DNA of 9,855 nt from Candidatus Krumholzibacteriia bacterium (GCA_029863355.1 JAOTVO010000082.1:1-9855), one strand, 5' to 3'; counted from the first letter of the stretch, positions 1-6,282 are shown. Made by a program: numbers and translations. The notes: a model not told the origin generated them from the letters alone.

Positions 1-231
1 GTGCTGGTGCCGCGCGAGACGCCGCTCTCCGATATCCACCTGGAGAACATGCTCCGGCTACGCCGCGCCGGCGCCGACATCCTGCCCGCGATGCCCGCTT
101 TCTACCACCGGCCCAAGACCATCGCCGACCTCGTCGACATGGTCGTGGGCCGCATCCTCGACCGCCTGGGCGTGGACAACACGCTCTTTCCGCGCTGGGG
201 CCGCGACAATCCCGACGAGAGCATGGACTGA
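1..231 (+). CDS. ubiX: Flavin prenyltransferase UbiX, C-terminal part (5' end outside window)
   Basis: UbiX attaches a dimethylallyl group to FMN to make prenylated FMN, the cofactor of UbiD-type decarboxylases. Only the last 76 codons are present. The GTG at base 1 is an internal valine, because the family is about 190-200 residues long and this piece starts deep in the C-terminal half. The sequence shows the family signature LVPRETPLS followed by HLENMLRL, the [16 protein letters not shown] stretch and the closing [11 protein letters not shown] helix. These segments belong to the flavin/phosphate-binding and trimer-forming end of the fold. The C-terminal tail after residue 62 is short and charged. 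Together with the UbiD gene at 1084 it fits the late decarboxylation step of futalosine-type menaquinone synthesis (the roles called MqnM/MqnL in some organisms). The family call is secure. The specific pathway assignment is inferred from the neighbours. Confidence 0.93.
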   Translation: MLVPRETPLSDIHLENMLRLRRAGADILPAMPAFYHRPKTIADLVDMVVGRILDRLGVDNTLFPRWGRDNPDESMD

Positions 232-241
232 GCGGAAAAGC

Positions 242-269
242 AAAACGCCCCGCACGTTCGTGCGAGGCG
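242..269 (-). terminator. Rho-independent terminator of the outer-membrane protein gene
   Basis: Bases 246-255 and 260-269 form a 10-base-pair stem with one mismatch and a GTTC/GAAC tetraloop. Read on the - strand the stem is followed at once by TTTT (242-245) and then a second short T run at 237-239. It lies about 40 bases past the stop of the - strand gene ending at 310. No T run follows the hairpin on the + strand, so it is unlikely to stop ubiX transcription efficiently. Confidence 0.7.
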
Positions 270-309
270 CCCTGCTTGCGTGTTGGCTGGCTGGATCGGC
301 GAAACGCGA

Positions 310-855
310 CTACAGATTGATCTGCACGCCGCCGCCGACCGTCCACTGGTTGTAGTTCTCGACGATGTGATAGAAACCCGAGCCGACGATGCTGACACGC
401 GGGCTGGCATCGACGATCAAACCACCGCCGGCCTGGAAGCCGAACTGGTTGTCGCTGACGTCGAGGCTCAGCGGGACGCCGAGGATGGAGCCCTCGGTCG
501 ACGCGTTGAGCATGTGCATGGCCGCGCCACCCGCGACGAACGGACGCACCTTCGCCGCCGACGTCGGGATGACGTACTTCAGGTTACCGCCGACCGTCCA
601 GTCGGTAAGCGAAGCTTCGAACCCAGCGACCGACTCCGAGTGGTTCCAGTAGCCCAGGAAGGGCTGAATGTACAGGTTGGTCACGGGCAGACCGAAGTCG
701 AGACCGAAGCCAACCGTCCAGGTCCCGTCGAGGTTCTCCGGGCTGACGTAGCCAGCCTGAATACCGACGGAGCGAAGCGGGCTCGCCGCCGTGGCATCGC
801 TCAGCGTAAACGCGGCGACGCCCAGAACAGCGATGATGACGAAGAGTCTCTTCAT
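310..855 (-). CDS. Small outer-membrane beta-barrel protein (OmpW/OmpA-barrel-like), 181 aa
   Basis: The protein starts MKRLFVIIAVLGVAAFTLSD, a clear Sec signal peptide with a basic n-region and a hydrophobic core, probably cut after ATA (residue 23) or the next alanine. The mature part of about 158 residues alternates polar and hydrophobic residues in strand-like blocks rich in glycine and aromatics (VGFGLDFGL, LYIQPFLGYWN, WTVGGNLKYV, VRPFVAGGAAMHM, FGFQAGGGLIVD, WTVGGGVQINL). This is typical of eight-stranded outer-membrane barrels. The terminal residue is leucine rather than the usual phenylalanine. The start at 855 is supported by a strong Shine-Dalgarno sequence (GGAGGT read on the - strand, 862-867), 6 bases away. 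The gene is transcribed alone, against ubiX and away from ubiD, and has its own terminator. Function is unknown; a structural or small-solute role is possible. A much longer antisense frame continuing upstream through ubiD is not believed. Confidence 0.75.
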   Translation of the reverse strand: MKRLFVIIAVLGVAAFTLSDATAASPLRSVGIQAGYVSPENLDGTWTVGFGLDFGLPVTNLYIQPFLGYWNHSESVAGFEASLTDWTVGGNLKYVIPTSAAKVRPFVAGGAAMHMLNASTEGSILGVPLSLDVSDNQFGFQAGGGLIVDASPRVSIVGSGFYHIVENYNQWTVGGGVQINL

Positions 856-897
856 GCGTACACCTCCAGAAGTGAACAGGCCCTCCCCACCGGTAGT

Positions 898-912
898 CGG
901 CAACTTTTGCCG
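898..912. repeat. Perfect inverted repeat in the leader of the outer-membrane protein gene
   Basis: CGGCAA (898-903) and TTGCCG (907-912) form perfect 6-base arms around a 3-base centre, 43 bases upstream of the barrel gene's start codon. It could be a repressor-type operator or an RNA hairpin in the 5' leader. No T run follows it on the - strand, so it is not an obvious terminator. Function is inferred only from position. Confidence 0.4.
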
Positions 913-1043
913 GGTCGCCGCGTCCCGATATGCATGCTTTAAAGCCAACGGGAGGGATGCTTTGAGGGGGCGTATGCAAGGAGGGCGCCAGTTCCAATGT
1001 GACGCTCCCGCGCCGCAGAAAAGGGCAGGGGAGGGGCCGGAGC

Positions 1044-1073
1044 TTGCAAAAAACGACTCGGCCGGGATAAATT
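1044..1073 (+). promoter_or_regulatory. Possible sigma70-type promoter for ubiD
   Basis: TTGCAA (1044-1049) lies 16 bases before GATAAA (1066-1071), or 18 before TAAATT (1068-1073), in a small AT-rich island (AAAAAA at 1048-1053) inside very GC-rich DNA. Transcription would begin near 1078-1080, only a few bases before the ATG at 1084, so the mRNA would be nearly leaderless. This agrees with the lack of a convincing Shine-Dalgarno sequence before 1084. Each hexamer is only a partial match to consensus. Confidence 0.35.
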
Positions 1074-1083
1074 GACGGTCGAG

Positions 1084-2898
1084 ATGCCATTTTCGGATCT
1101 TCGCACCTTCCTGCGCCACCTCGAGGCGCGCGGCGACCTGCGCCGCTCGCGCATCGAGGTCGACCCCACCTACGAGATCGCCGAGATCGCCCAGCGCTGC
1201 GTGCGCGAGGAGGGCCCCGCGCTGCTCTTCGAGCGCGTCGAGGGGTCGCGCTTTCCCCTCGCCATCAACTTCCTCGGCACGCTGCGCCGCATCGAGCACG
1301 CGCTGGGGATGCACCCCGAGGAGCTGGGCCGGCGGCTGGTCGATCTGGCCGAGCAGATGATGCCGCCGAGCCCCTCCGGCGTGTGGGCGCGGCGCGATCT
1401 CTTCCGGCGCCTGGCCGCTTTTCGACCGCGGCGGGCGCTGCGCGCGCCCGTTCACGAGATCGTCGGCGGCGACCTCGACCTGGACGCGCTGCCCATCATC
1501 AAGTGCTGGCCGGAGGACGCGGGCCCCTTCATTACATTCCCCCTGGTCATCACGCGCCACCCGGCCACGGGCAGGTCGAACCTCGGCATCTACCGCATGC
1601 AGGTCTTCGACGCACGCACCACCGGCATGCACTGGCAGATCCACAAGGGCGGCGGCTTTCACTACCATGAAGCCGAGAAGCGGGGCGAAGCGCTGCCGGT
1701 GGCGGTGGTGCTCGGCGCCGACCCGGCGCTCATGCTGGCGGGGATCTTTCCGCTGCCGGAGGGAATGGAGGAGATTGCCTTCGCGGGAATCCTGCGCGCG
1801 CGCGCCACGAGGCTCGTGCGCGCACGCACCGTGCCCATCGACGTGCCCGCCGGTGCGGAGATGGTGCTGGAGGGAGAAGTACCGCCCGGCGAGCGCCGCC
1901 GCGAGGGTCCCTTCGGCGACCACTTCGGCCACTACTGCGACCCCGCCGATTTTCCCGTCTTCCGCCTGCGCACCGTAACGCGCCGGCGCAGCGCCATCTA
2001 TCCCGCCGCGGTCGTGGGCAAGCCGCCGCAGGAGGACCGCGCCATGGGCGACGCCTCGCAGATGATCCTCGGTCCGCTCATCCGGCTGATCCGTCCCGAG
2101 GTGCGCGACGTGTGGGCGTACTACCAGGCGGGTTTCCACAATCTGCTCGCCGTGGCACTCGAGGCCCGCTACACGCGCGAGCCCATCCGCACGGCGATGG
2201 GCATCCTCGGTGAGGGACAGCTCGGCCTCTCCAAGGTGGTCGTGCTGGTGGACCGCGACGTCGACGCGCGCGCCTTTGTGCAGCTGCTGCGCGCGATCCG
2301 CGCGCACTTCGACCCGCGCGAGCACTTCCTCTTGATTCCGCGCGCGCCGCTGGACACGCTCGACTTCACCAGCTTCGAGATGCACCGCGGGAGCCGCATG
2401 GTGATCGACGCCACGGGAAGCCGCGCGCAGTACTCGGGCGGCGCGCCCGTGCGCGGCGCGGCGGTGGCCGGTGCGCCCGCGCCCGGGAAGGTACTCGGAG
2501 CCGATCCCCGCGAGGTGGCACCCCACGTGGCGCGCTGGCGCCTCTGGGAAGAGACGCTCCTCGCCGTGCAGCTCGACCGCGTGGAAGCCGGCTTGGGGCG
2601 CAAGACCATCGAGACACTCGTCGCCGCCCCCGCGCTCGCCGGCGTGAAGATAGTGGCCGCGGTGAGCCCCGACGTGCGCCTCGACGACGACGTCGACCTC
2701 ATCTGGGGCATCTTCACGCGCTTCGACCCCGCGCGCGACATCGCCTTCACCGAGACCTCGCTCACCGGCATCCAGCCCAACTACGCCGGCGTGATGGGCA
2801 TCGACGCCACCTGGAAGCCCGGCTACCCCAACGCGGTCGCCATGCCGGAGGACGTGGTGAAGAAAGTAGACGCGCGCTGGGCGGAGTACTGGAAATGA
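1084..2898 (+). CDS. ubiD: UbiD-family prenylated-FMN decarboxylase, long form (menaquinone type), 604 aa
   Basis: This enzyme is expected to remove the carboxylate from a prenylated (di)hydroxynaphthoate late in menaquinone synthesis, using prenyl-FMN from UbiX. The ATG at 1084 is preferred over the in-frame TTG at 1072 because MPFSDLRTFLRHLEARGDL matches the start of UbiD proteins. Counting from that ATG, family hallmarks are ALLFE (about 46-50), IIKCWPEDAGPF near 138-149, RSNLGIYRMQ near 164-173 (cofactor/metal site), ALPVAVVLGADPA near 203-215, EEIAFAGILR near 229-238 (conserved catalytic-region Glu) and EGPFGDHFGHY near 274-284. At 604 residues it is about 100 longer than E. coli UbiD (497). 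The extra length comes from an internal repeat in the C-terminal third, where a VDRDVDAR...HFDPRE...IDAT block recurs as SPDVRLDD...RFDPARD...IDAT. Long UbiD forms of about 600 residues are known in futalosine-pathway bacteria. The family is certain and the substrate is inferred. Confidence 0.93.
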   Translation: MPFSDLRTFLRHLEARGDLRRSRIEVDPTYEIAEIAQRCVREEGPALLFERVEGSRFPLAINFLGTLRRIEHALGMHPEELGRRLVDLAEQMMPPSPSGVWARRDLFRRLAAFRPRRALRAPVHEIVGGDLDLDALPIIKCWPEDAGPFITFPLVITRHPATGRSNLGIYRMQVFDARTTGMHWQIHKGGGFHYHEAEKRGEALPVAVVLGADPALMLAGIFPLPEGMEEIAFAGILRARATRLVRARTVPIDVPAGAEMVLEGEVPPGERRREGPFGDHFGHYCDPADFPVFRLRTVTRRRSAIYPAAVVGKPPQEDRAMGDASQMILGPLIRLIRPEVRDVWAYYQAGFHNLLAVALEARYTREPIRTAMGILGEGQLGLSKVVVLVDRDVDARAFVQLLRAIRAHFDPREHFLLIPRAPLDTLDFTSFEMHRGSRMVIDATGSRAQYSGGAPVRGAAVAGAPAPGKVLGADPREVAPHVARWRLWEETLLAVQLDRVEAGLGRKTIETLVAAPALAGVKIVAAVSPDVRLDDDVDLIWGIFTRFDPARDIAFTETSLTGIQPNYAGVMGIDATWKPGYPNAVAMPEDVVKKVDARWAEYWK

Positions 2899-3001
2899 GC
2901 GCGGTCACGGCGCGGCGCCGCCCGCGTAGTAGGGAATGGAGGCGGCAAACGGCCCGGCGCTCGCGGAGCGGGCAGACCGGGCACGCAGACGCCGCCCGGC
3001 T

Positions 3002-3030
3002 TCGACAACCCGATCAGGTGGTGTTACAAT
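3002..3030 (+). promoter_or_regulatory. Promoter-like sequence overlapping the msrA start codon
   Basis: TCGACA (3002-3007) and TACAAT (3025-3030) are each one base off the sigma70 consensus hexamers and are 17 bases apart. An extended -10 TG sits at 3022-3023. If used, transcripts would begin near 3036, past the ATG at 3029. The first usable start would then be the in-frame GTG at 3083, which has GGGAG at 3070-3074. It may be a chance match, since the alternative start would discard a good signal peptide. Confidence 0.35.
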
Positions 3031-3631
3031 GAACGCGAGAGTCCTGGCGGCCACGCTGGCCGTTCTATTGGGAGTGGGAACCGTGAATGCAGAAAAGAAG
3101 ACGACGGCGCTGGCCACGTTCGCGGGCGGCTGCTTCTGGTGCATGGAGCCGCCCTTCGACAAGGTCGAAGGCGTGCTCGAGACCACGTCGGGATACACCG
3201 GCGGTCACAAGAAGAACCCGACCTACGAGGAAGTCTGCAGTGGAAAGACGGGGCACTGCGAGGCCGTGCAAATCGAGTACGACCCCGCCCAGGTCACCTA
3301 CGAGAAGCTCCTCGAAGTGTTCTGGCGCAATATCGACCCCACTACGCCGGACCGCCAGTTCTGCGACGTGGGCACGCAGTACCGCCCGGAAATCTTCTGC
3401 CACGACGACGAGCAGAAGCGCCTCGCCGAAGCCTCGCTGAGCCGACTGAAGGAATCGGGCCGCTTCGACCGCGTCGGGGTGCAGATCTCGGCGGCGGAGA
3501 AGTTCTATCCGGCCGAGGATTACCACCAGGACTTCTACAAGAAGGAACCGGATCACTACTACCGCTATCGCAACGGCTGCGGGCGCGACGATCGCTTGAC
3601 GCAGCTGTGGGGCGAAGCCGATGAGCACTGA
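3029..3631 (+). CDS. msrA: Peptide-methionine (S)-S-oxide reductase MsrA, exported form, 200 aa
   Basis: MsrA reduces the S-epimer of methionine sulfoxide in oxidised proteins. The catalytic motif GCFWC is at residues 34-38 with the nucleophilic Cys35. Further family blocks are TTSGYTGGHKKNPTYEEVCSGKTGHCEAVQ, a VFWRNIDPTTPDRQFCDVGTQYR stretch and the EDYHQDFYKK segment. A candidate resolving cysteine is Cys184 in NGCGRD. The start at 3029 has AGGTGG (3016-3021) 7 bases upstream. It gives a typical signal peptide, MNARVLAATLAVLLGVGTVNA, with a V-x-A cleavage site after residue 21, so the enzyme probably acts in the periplasm. An upstream in-frame ATG at 2936 would bury this signal behind an arginine-rich stretch and is not preferred. 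A GTG at 3083 would give a 182-residue cytoplasmic form. The gene overlaps the following thioesterase-like gene by 11 bases, indicating co-transcription. The link to menaquinone synthesis is positional only. Confidence 0.94.
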   Translation: MNARVLAATLAVLLGVGTVNAEKKTTALATFAGGCFWCMEPPFDKVEGVLETTSGYTGGHKKNPTYEEVCSGKTGHCEAVQIEYDPAQVTYEKLLEVFWRNIDPTTPDRQFCDVGTQYRPEIFCHDDEQKRLAEASLSRLKESGRFDRVGVQISAAEKFYPAEDYHQDFYKKEPDHYYRYRNGCGRDDRLTQLWGEADEH

Positions 3632-4121
3632 GCCACCGCGCGCCGGCGAGAGCGCCTTCCAGGATTTCTACCCCGACGACGTCGCCCACTGCTTCGGCTG
3701 TGGGCGACTCAACGCGCACGGCCATCACATCCGGAGCTTCTGGGACGGCGACGAGTCGGTGTGCGTGTTCGCGCCCGAGCCGTTCCACACCGCCATCCCC
3801 GGCTACGTCTACGGCGGCCTCATCGCCTCGCTCATCGATTGCCACGGCACCGGCACCGCGGCGGCGGCGGCGCTGCGCGAGCGAGGGGGCACGCTCGGAG
3901 AGGCGCTCACGCCGCGCTTCGTCACCGCCTCGCTCCGCGTCGACTACCTCAAGCCCACTCCGCTGGGCCCGCCGCTCGAGGTGCGCGGCAGCGTACGCGA
4001 GGTCAAGGGACGCAAGGTCGTCGTGGCCGCCACGCTCTCCGCGCTCGGCGAGGTATGCGCGAAGGGCGAGGTCATCGCCGTCGAACTCCCAGACCACCTG
4101 GTGCCGCGTCCCCGGGCCTGA
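3621..4121 (+). CDS. PaaI/THEM4-like hotdog-fold thioesterase family protein, 166 aa
   Basis: The protein has the arrangement of small acyl-CoA thioesterases of the PaaI/THEM4 type: an N-terminal HCFGCGRLNAHG motif (residues 23-34), the hotdog central-helix signature GYVYGGLIASLIDCHGTG (about 61-78) with Asp73 as the likely catalytic acid, and the strand block SLRVDYLKPTPLGPPLEVRGSV (about 104-125). No signal peptide is seen, so it should be cytoplasmic. The ATG at 3621 lies inside the last codons of msrA and the two reading frames overlap by 11 bases. The Shine-Dalgarno sequence is only a weak G-rich stretch near 3609-3612. The substrate cannot be told from the sequence. It should not be taken as a 1,4-dihydroxynaphthoyl-CoA thioesterase, because the futalosine route used here has no CoA thioester at that step. 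A housekeeping acyl-CoA hydrolase is the simplest guess. Confidence 0.8.
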   Translation: MSTEPPRAGESAFQDFYPDDVAHCFGCGRLNAHGHHIRSFWDGDESVCVFAPEPFHTAIPGYVYGGLIASLIDCHGTGTAAAAALRERGGTLGEALTPRFVTASLRVDYLKPTPLGPPLEVRGSVREVKGRKVVVAATLSALGEVCAKGEVIAVELPDHLVPRPRA

Positions 4122-4150
4122 CCGCCTCGCCGGCGCAGGGGTGGATCCGC

Positions 4151-4179
4151 TTGCGGCGGACCGGGTTAGGGGCTATACT
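4151..4179 (+). promoter_or_regulatory. Sigma70-like promoter of the mqnE-led operon
   Basis: TATACT (4174-4179, five of six consensus bases) lies exactly 17 bases after TTGCGG (4151-4156, matching TTG of the -35 box). This is the most AT-rich spot in the 148-base gap before mqnE. Predicted transcription starts near 4186, giving a leader of about 84 bases. The six packed genes downstream have no other intergenic gap above 6 bases, so this is the natural operon promoter. Confidence 0.5.
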
Positions 4180-4185
4180 AGCCCC
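4169..4185. promoter_or_regulatory. Perfect 7-3-7 palindrome over the -10 box: candidate operator
   Basis: GGGGCTA (4169-4175), TAC (4176-4178) and TAGCCCC (4179-4185) form a perfect inverted repeat that contains the whole predicted -10 hexamer. A protein bound here would block RNA polymerase, so this is a good candidate repressor site for the menaquinone operon. No T run follows, so it is unlikely to be a terminator for the upstream thioesterase-like gene. The regulator is unknown. Confidence 0.45.
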
Positions 4186-4196
4186 GCGTATCGGCC

Positions 4197-4239
4197 GCCC
4201 GGGGCATGTCGTCTGACGGCGTCCCGTCTCGACCCGGGC
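4197..4239 (+). promoter_or_regulatory. Foldable 5' leader upstream of mqnE
   Basis: The leader can form nested stems: GCCCGGG (4197-4203) with CCCGGGC (4233-4239), GTCG (4208-4211) with CGAC (4230-4233, sharing one base with the outer stem), and GACGG (4215-4219) with CCGTC (4224-4228) around a CGTC loop. The structure ends 30 bases before the ATG and leaves the Shine-Dalgarno GGAAG (4256-4260) free. It matches no riboswitch class I recognise. GC-rich DNA makes chance stems common, so confidence is low. Confidence 0.25.
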
Positions 4240-4269
4240 ACCATCCCGTTCACCCGGAAGCGATCGGCG

Positions 4270-5487
4270 ATGTCCTTCTTCACGGAGCAGCACGGCATCA
4301 CTTTCACCGACCGGCGCCTCGTGCCCGTCTGGGAGAAGGTGCGCTCCGGCGAGCGCCTGACGCGTGCCGACGGGCTCCTGCTCTTCCGCACGTACGACCT
4401 CGCCGCCCTCGGACGCATGGCCGACCACGCCGCACGCGCGAAGAGCGGGGACAAGGTCTACTTCGTCATCAACACGCACATCAACCCCACCAACGTCTGC
4501 GTCCTCAACTGCAAGTTCTGCGACTACGTGTCCAGCCGCAACGACGAGGGCGCGTGGGAGATGTCGGTGGAAGAGATCCTCGGTCACATCACGCCGGAAA
4601 TGACCGAGGTGCACATCGTCGGCGGACACCACCCCGACTGGCCTTTCGAGTACCACGAGGGCTACATCCGCGCGATCCGGGAGGCGTTCCCGGACGTCCA
4701 GATCAAGGCGTTCACCGCCGCCGAGATCGACTACTTCGCCAAGCGCTGGAAGCTGTCGGCGGAGGAGATCCTCGACCGCCTGATCGCCGCGGGCCTGGAC
4801 GCGATGCCCGGCGGCGGTGCGGAGGTCTTCTCCAAGCGCGTGGCCAAGGCGCTGCGCTACCTGGGCAAGGCGCAGGCGGAGCGCTGGCTGGAGATCCACG
4901 CCATGGCGCACGCCCGTGGCATCCCGTCCAACGCCACCATGCTCTATGGGCACATCGAGACCTACGAGGAACGCGTCGAGCACCTGCGCCTGCTGCGCGA
5001 GCAGCAGGACGGGAGCGGCGGCTTCCTCGCCTTCATCCCGCTCGAGTACCAGGTGAGCGCGGAGCGCATCGTCCCGCGCCACGCCTCGGCGATCGAGGAT
5101 CTCAAGACGATCGCGGCGTCGCGGCTCCTGCTCGACAACTTCCCGCACGTGAAGGCGTACTGGATCATGCTGCAGGAGGACACGGCGGGGATCGCGCTGG
5201 GATTCGGCGCCGACGACATCGATGGCACCATACAGAAGGAGCGCATCGCGCACGCCGCCGACGCGCGCAGCCCGGCGAACAGCACACGCGCGCGCCTGGT
5301 GCGCCTGATCCGCGACGCGGGCAGGGTTCCGGTGGAACGCGACGCGCTCTATAACGAGCTTTACGTTTTCGACGATGAGGAGGCGCTTGCCATCGCGGAG
5401 GACACGTACCGGCCAATCCGCCGCAGTCGGGTCTCTCCGCGGGCGGGGGCGCCGCTGGAGCGCCACGTGAGCGAGGGGGCGGGCTGA
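4270..5487 (+). CDS. mqnE: Aminofutalosine synthase MqnE (radical SAM), 405 aa
   Basis: MqnE adds a SAM-derived 5'-deoxyadenosyl radical to 3-[(1-carboxyvinyl)oxy]benzoate and, with loss of CO2, gives 6-amino-6-deoxyfutalosine. The radical SAM cluster motif CVLNCKFC is at residues 77-84 (Cys77, Cys81, Cys84), after the typical lead-in YFVINTHINPTNVC. Other family marks are EVHIVGGHHPDWPFEYH (about 113-129), FTAAEIDYFAK (148-158), MPGGGAEVFS (179-188), SNATMLYGHIET (220-231), GGFLAFIPLEYQ (250-261) and LGFGADDIDGTI (310-321). The length suits the family and the GGHHPDWPFEYH block separates it from its paralogue MqnC. The start at 4270 has GGAAG (4256-4260) 9 bases upstream; the frame is open further upstream but without a better start. 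The last 25 residues are arginine/proline-rich and poorly conserved. It is the first gene of the operon and ends 6 bases before mqnA. Confidence 0.94.
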   Translation: MSFFTEQHGITFTDRRLVPVWEKVRSGERLTRADGLLLFRTYDLAALGRMADHAARAKSGDKVYFVINTHINPTNVCVLNCKFCDYVSSRNDEGAWEMSVEEILGHITPEMTEVHIVGGHHPDWPFEYHEGYIRAIREAFPDVQIKAFTAAEIDYFAKRWKLSAEEILDRLIAAGLDAMPGGGAEVFSKRVAKALRYLGKAQAERWLEIHAMAHARGIPSNATMLYGHIETYEERVEHLRLLREQQDGSGGFLAFIPLEYQVSAERIVPRHASAIEDLKTIAASRLLLDNFPHVKAYWIMLQEDTAGIALGFGADDIDGTIQKERIAHAADARSPANSTRARLVRLIRDAGRVPVERDALYNELYVFDDEEALAIAEDTYRPIRRSRVSPRAGAPLERHVSEGAG

Positions 5488-5493
5488 TCCGCA

Positions 5494-6282
5494 ATGGCGA
5501 TCAAAGTCGGGAAGATTCCGTACCTGAACAGCGTGCTCTTCTACTTCCTCTTCGAGCGCGAGGCGGACGCTTCCGCGGCGGGTGAGGCGGTGGAGCTGGT
5601 GCCGCTGGTCCCGCGCCAGCTCTCCGGCGCGGTCGTCGAGGACGGCGTGGACGCCGGTCCCGTTCCGCTGGTGACCTGCTGGGAGATCGAGGATCGCTAC
5701 GAGCCGCTCGGCGAGCACTGCATCGCGACGGCGGACAAAGCGCGCAGCATTCTGTTCTTTTCCAAGCGGCCCTTCAACGCGCTCGACGGCGCGGCGGTCG
5801 GAGTGACGGCGGAGACGTCCACCTCCGTGCGTCTGCTCAAGGTGCTCATGGCCCACTACTACGCGGTGAAGCCGCGCGCGTGGGTCCACGTCGACTGGCC
5901 CAACAACGATGCGTTCCTCCTGATCGGAGACGAGGCGCTCATTCACCGGCGCGGCGTCAAGGACTACCCCCACGTGGCGGACCTCGGCGAGGTGTGGCGC
6001 GCCTGGACGGGGCTGCCCTTCGTCTTCGCCCGCTGGATGGTTCGCCGAGATCTCGACGGTAAGACCAAGAAGGCGCTGGAGCGGCGTCTCGCGCGCTCCG
6101 TGAGCGAGGGCCGAAAGCAACTCGACGACATCGTGGCCCCGCGGGCGAAGGACCTGGGAATGACAACGGCGGCGATGCGGGAGTACCTCGACGGATTCAC
6201 GTTTTCCGCCGGCGTCGCGGAACACGCGGGGATGGCCCGGTTCCGCCAGCTGGACGCCGCCACGACGGGGGTAGGGACATGA
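5494..6282 (+). CDS. mqnA: Chorismate dehydratase MqnA, 262 aa
   Basis: MqnA removes water from chorismate to make 3-[(1-carboxyvinyl)oxy]benzoate, the committed step of the futalosine pathway and the substrate of MqnE just upstream. The protein has the periplasmic-binding-like fold of the MqnA/MqnD family but no signal peptide, so it is cytoplasmic. Visible marks are VGKIPYLNS (5-13, substrate-pocket loop), VDAGPVPLVTCWE (52-64), CIATADKARSILFFSKRPF (76-94), TAETSTSVRLLKVLM (105-119), LLIGDEALI (142-150) and DLGEVWRAWTGLPFVFARW (163-181). This pattern fits MqnA rather than MqnD. The start codon lies 6 bases after mqnE; the nearest Shine-Dalgarno candidate is GAGGGGG at 5473-5479, rather far away, so reinitiation after mqnE is likely. 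Its stop overlaps the start of the acetyltransferase gene (ATGA). Confidence 0.93.
   Translation: MAIKVGKIPYLNSVLFYFLFEREADASAAGEAVELVPLVPRQLSGAVVEDGVDAGPVPLVTCWEIEDRYEPLGEHCIATADKARSILFFSKRPFNALDGAAVGVTAETSTSVRLLKVLMAHYYAVKPRAWVHVDWPNNDAFLLIGDEALIHRRGVKDYPHVADLGEVWRAWTGLPFVFARWMVRRDLDGKTKKALERRLARSVSEGRKQLDDIVAPRAKDLGMTTAAMREYLDGFTFSAGVAEHAGMARFRQLDAATTGVGT

Noticed and set aside
1072..1083. TTG at 1072 as the ubiD start
   Set aside because: It adds only four residues not typical of the family, overlaps a possible -10 box, and has no better ribosome-binding site than the ATG at 1084.
858..2526. Long - strand open frame continuous with the outer-membrane protein gene, opposite ubiD
   Set aside because: Its translation over ubiD is rich in Arg, Ala, His, Glu and Gly with no recognisable domain, while the + strand gives a full UbiD. 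The signal peptide and ribosome-binding site fix the real - strand start at 855.
2899..2930. GC-rich palindrome after ubiD as a terminator
   Set aside because: GCGGCGCCGC is self-complementary but is not followed by a T run, so it is not supported as an intrinsic terminator.
2936..3028. Upstream in-frame ATG at 2936 as the msrA start
   Set aside because: It would add 31 arginine-rich residues before a clean signal peptide, and the AGGTGG at 3016-3021 points to the ATG at 3029.
3621..4121. 1,4-dihydroxynaphthoyl-CoA thioesterase for menaquinone synthesis
   Set aside because: That step belongs to the classical Men pathway; the genes here belong to the futalosine pathway, which has no such CoA ester.
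4206..5354. 382-codon + strand frame starting in the mqnE leader
   Set aside because: An Arg/Pro/His-rich out-of-frame shadow overlapping mqnE almost entirely, without any family motif.
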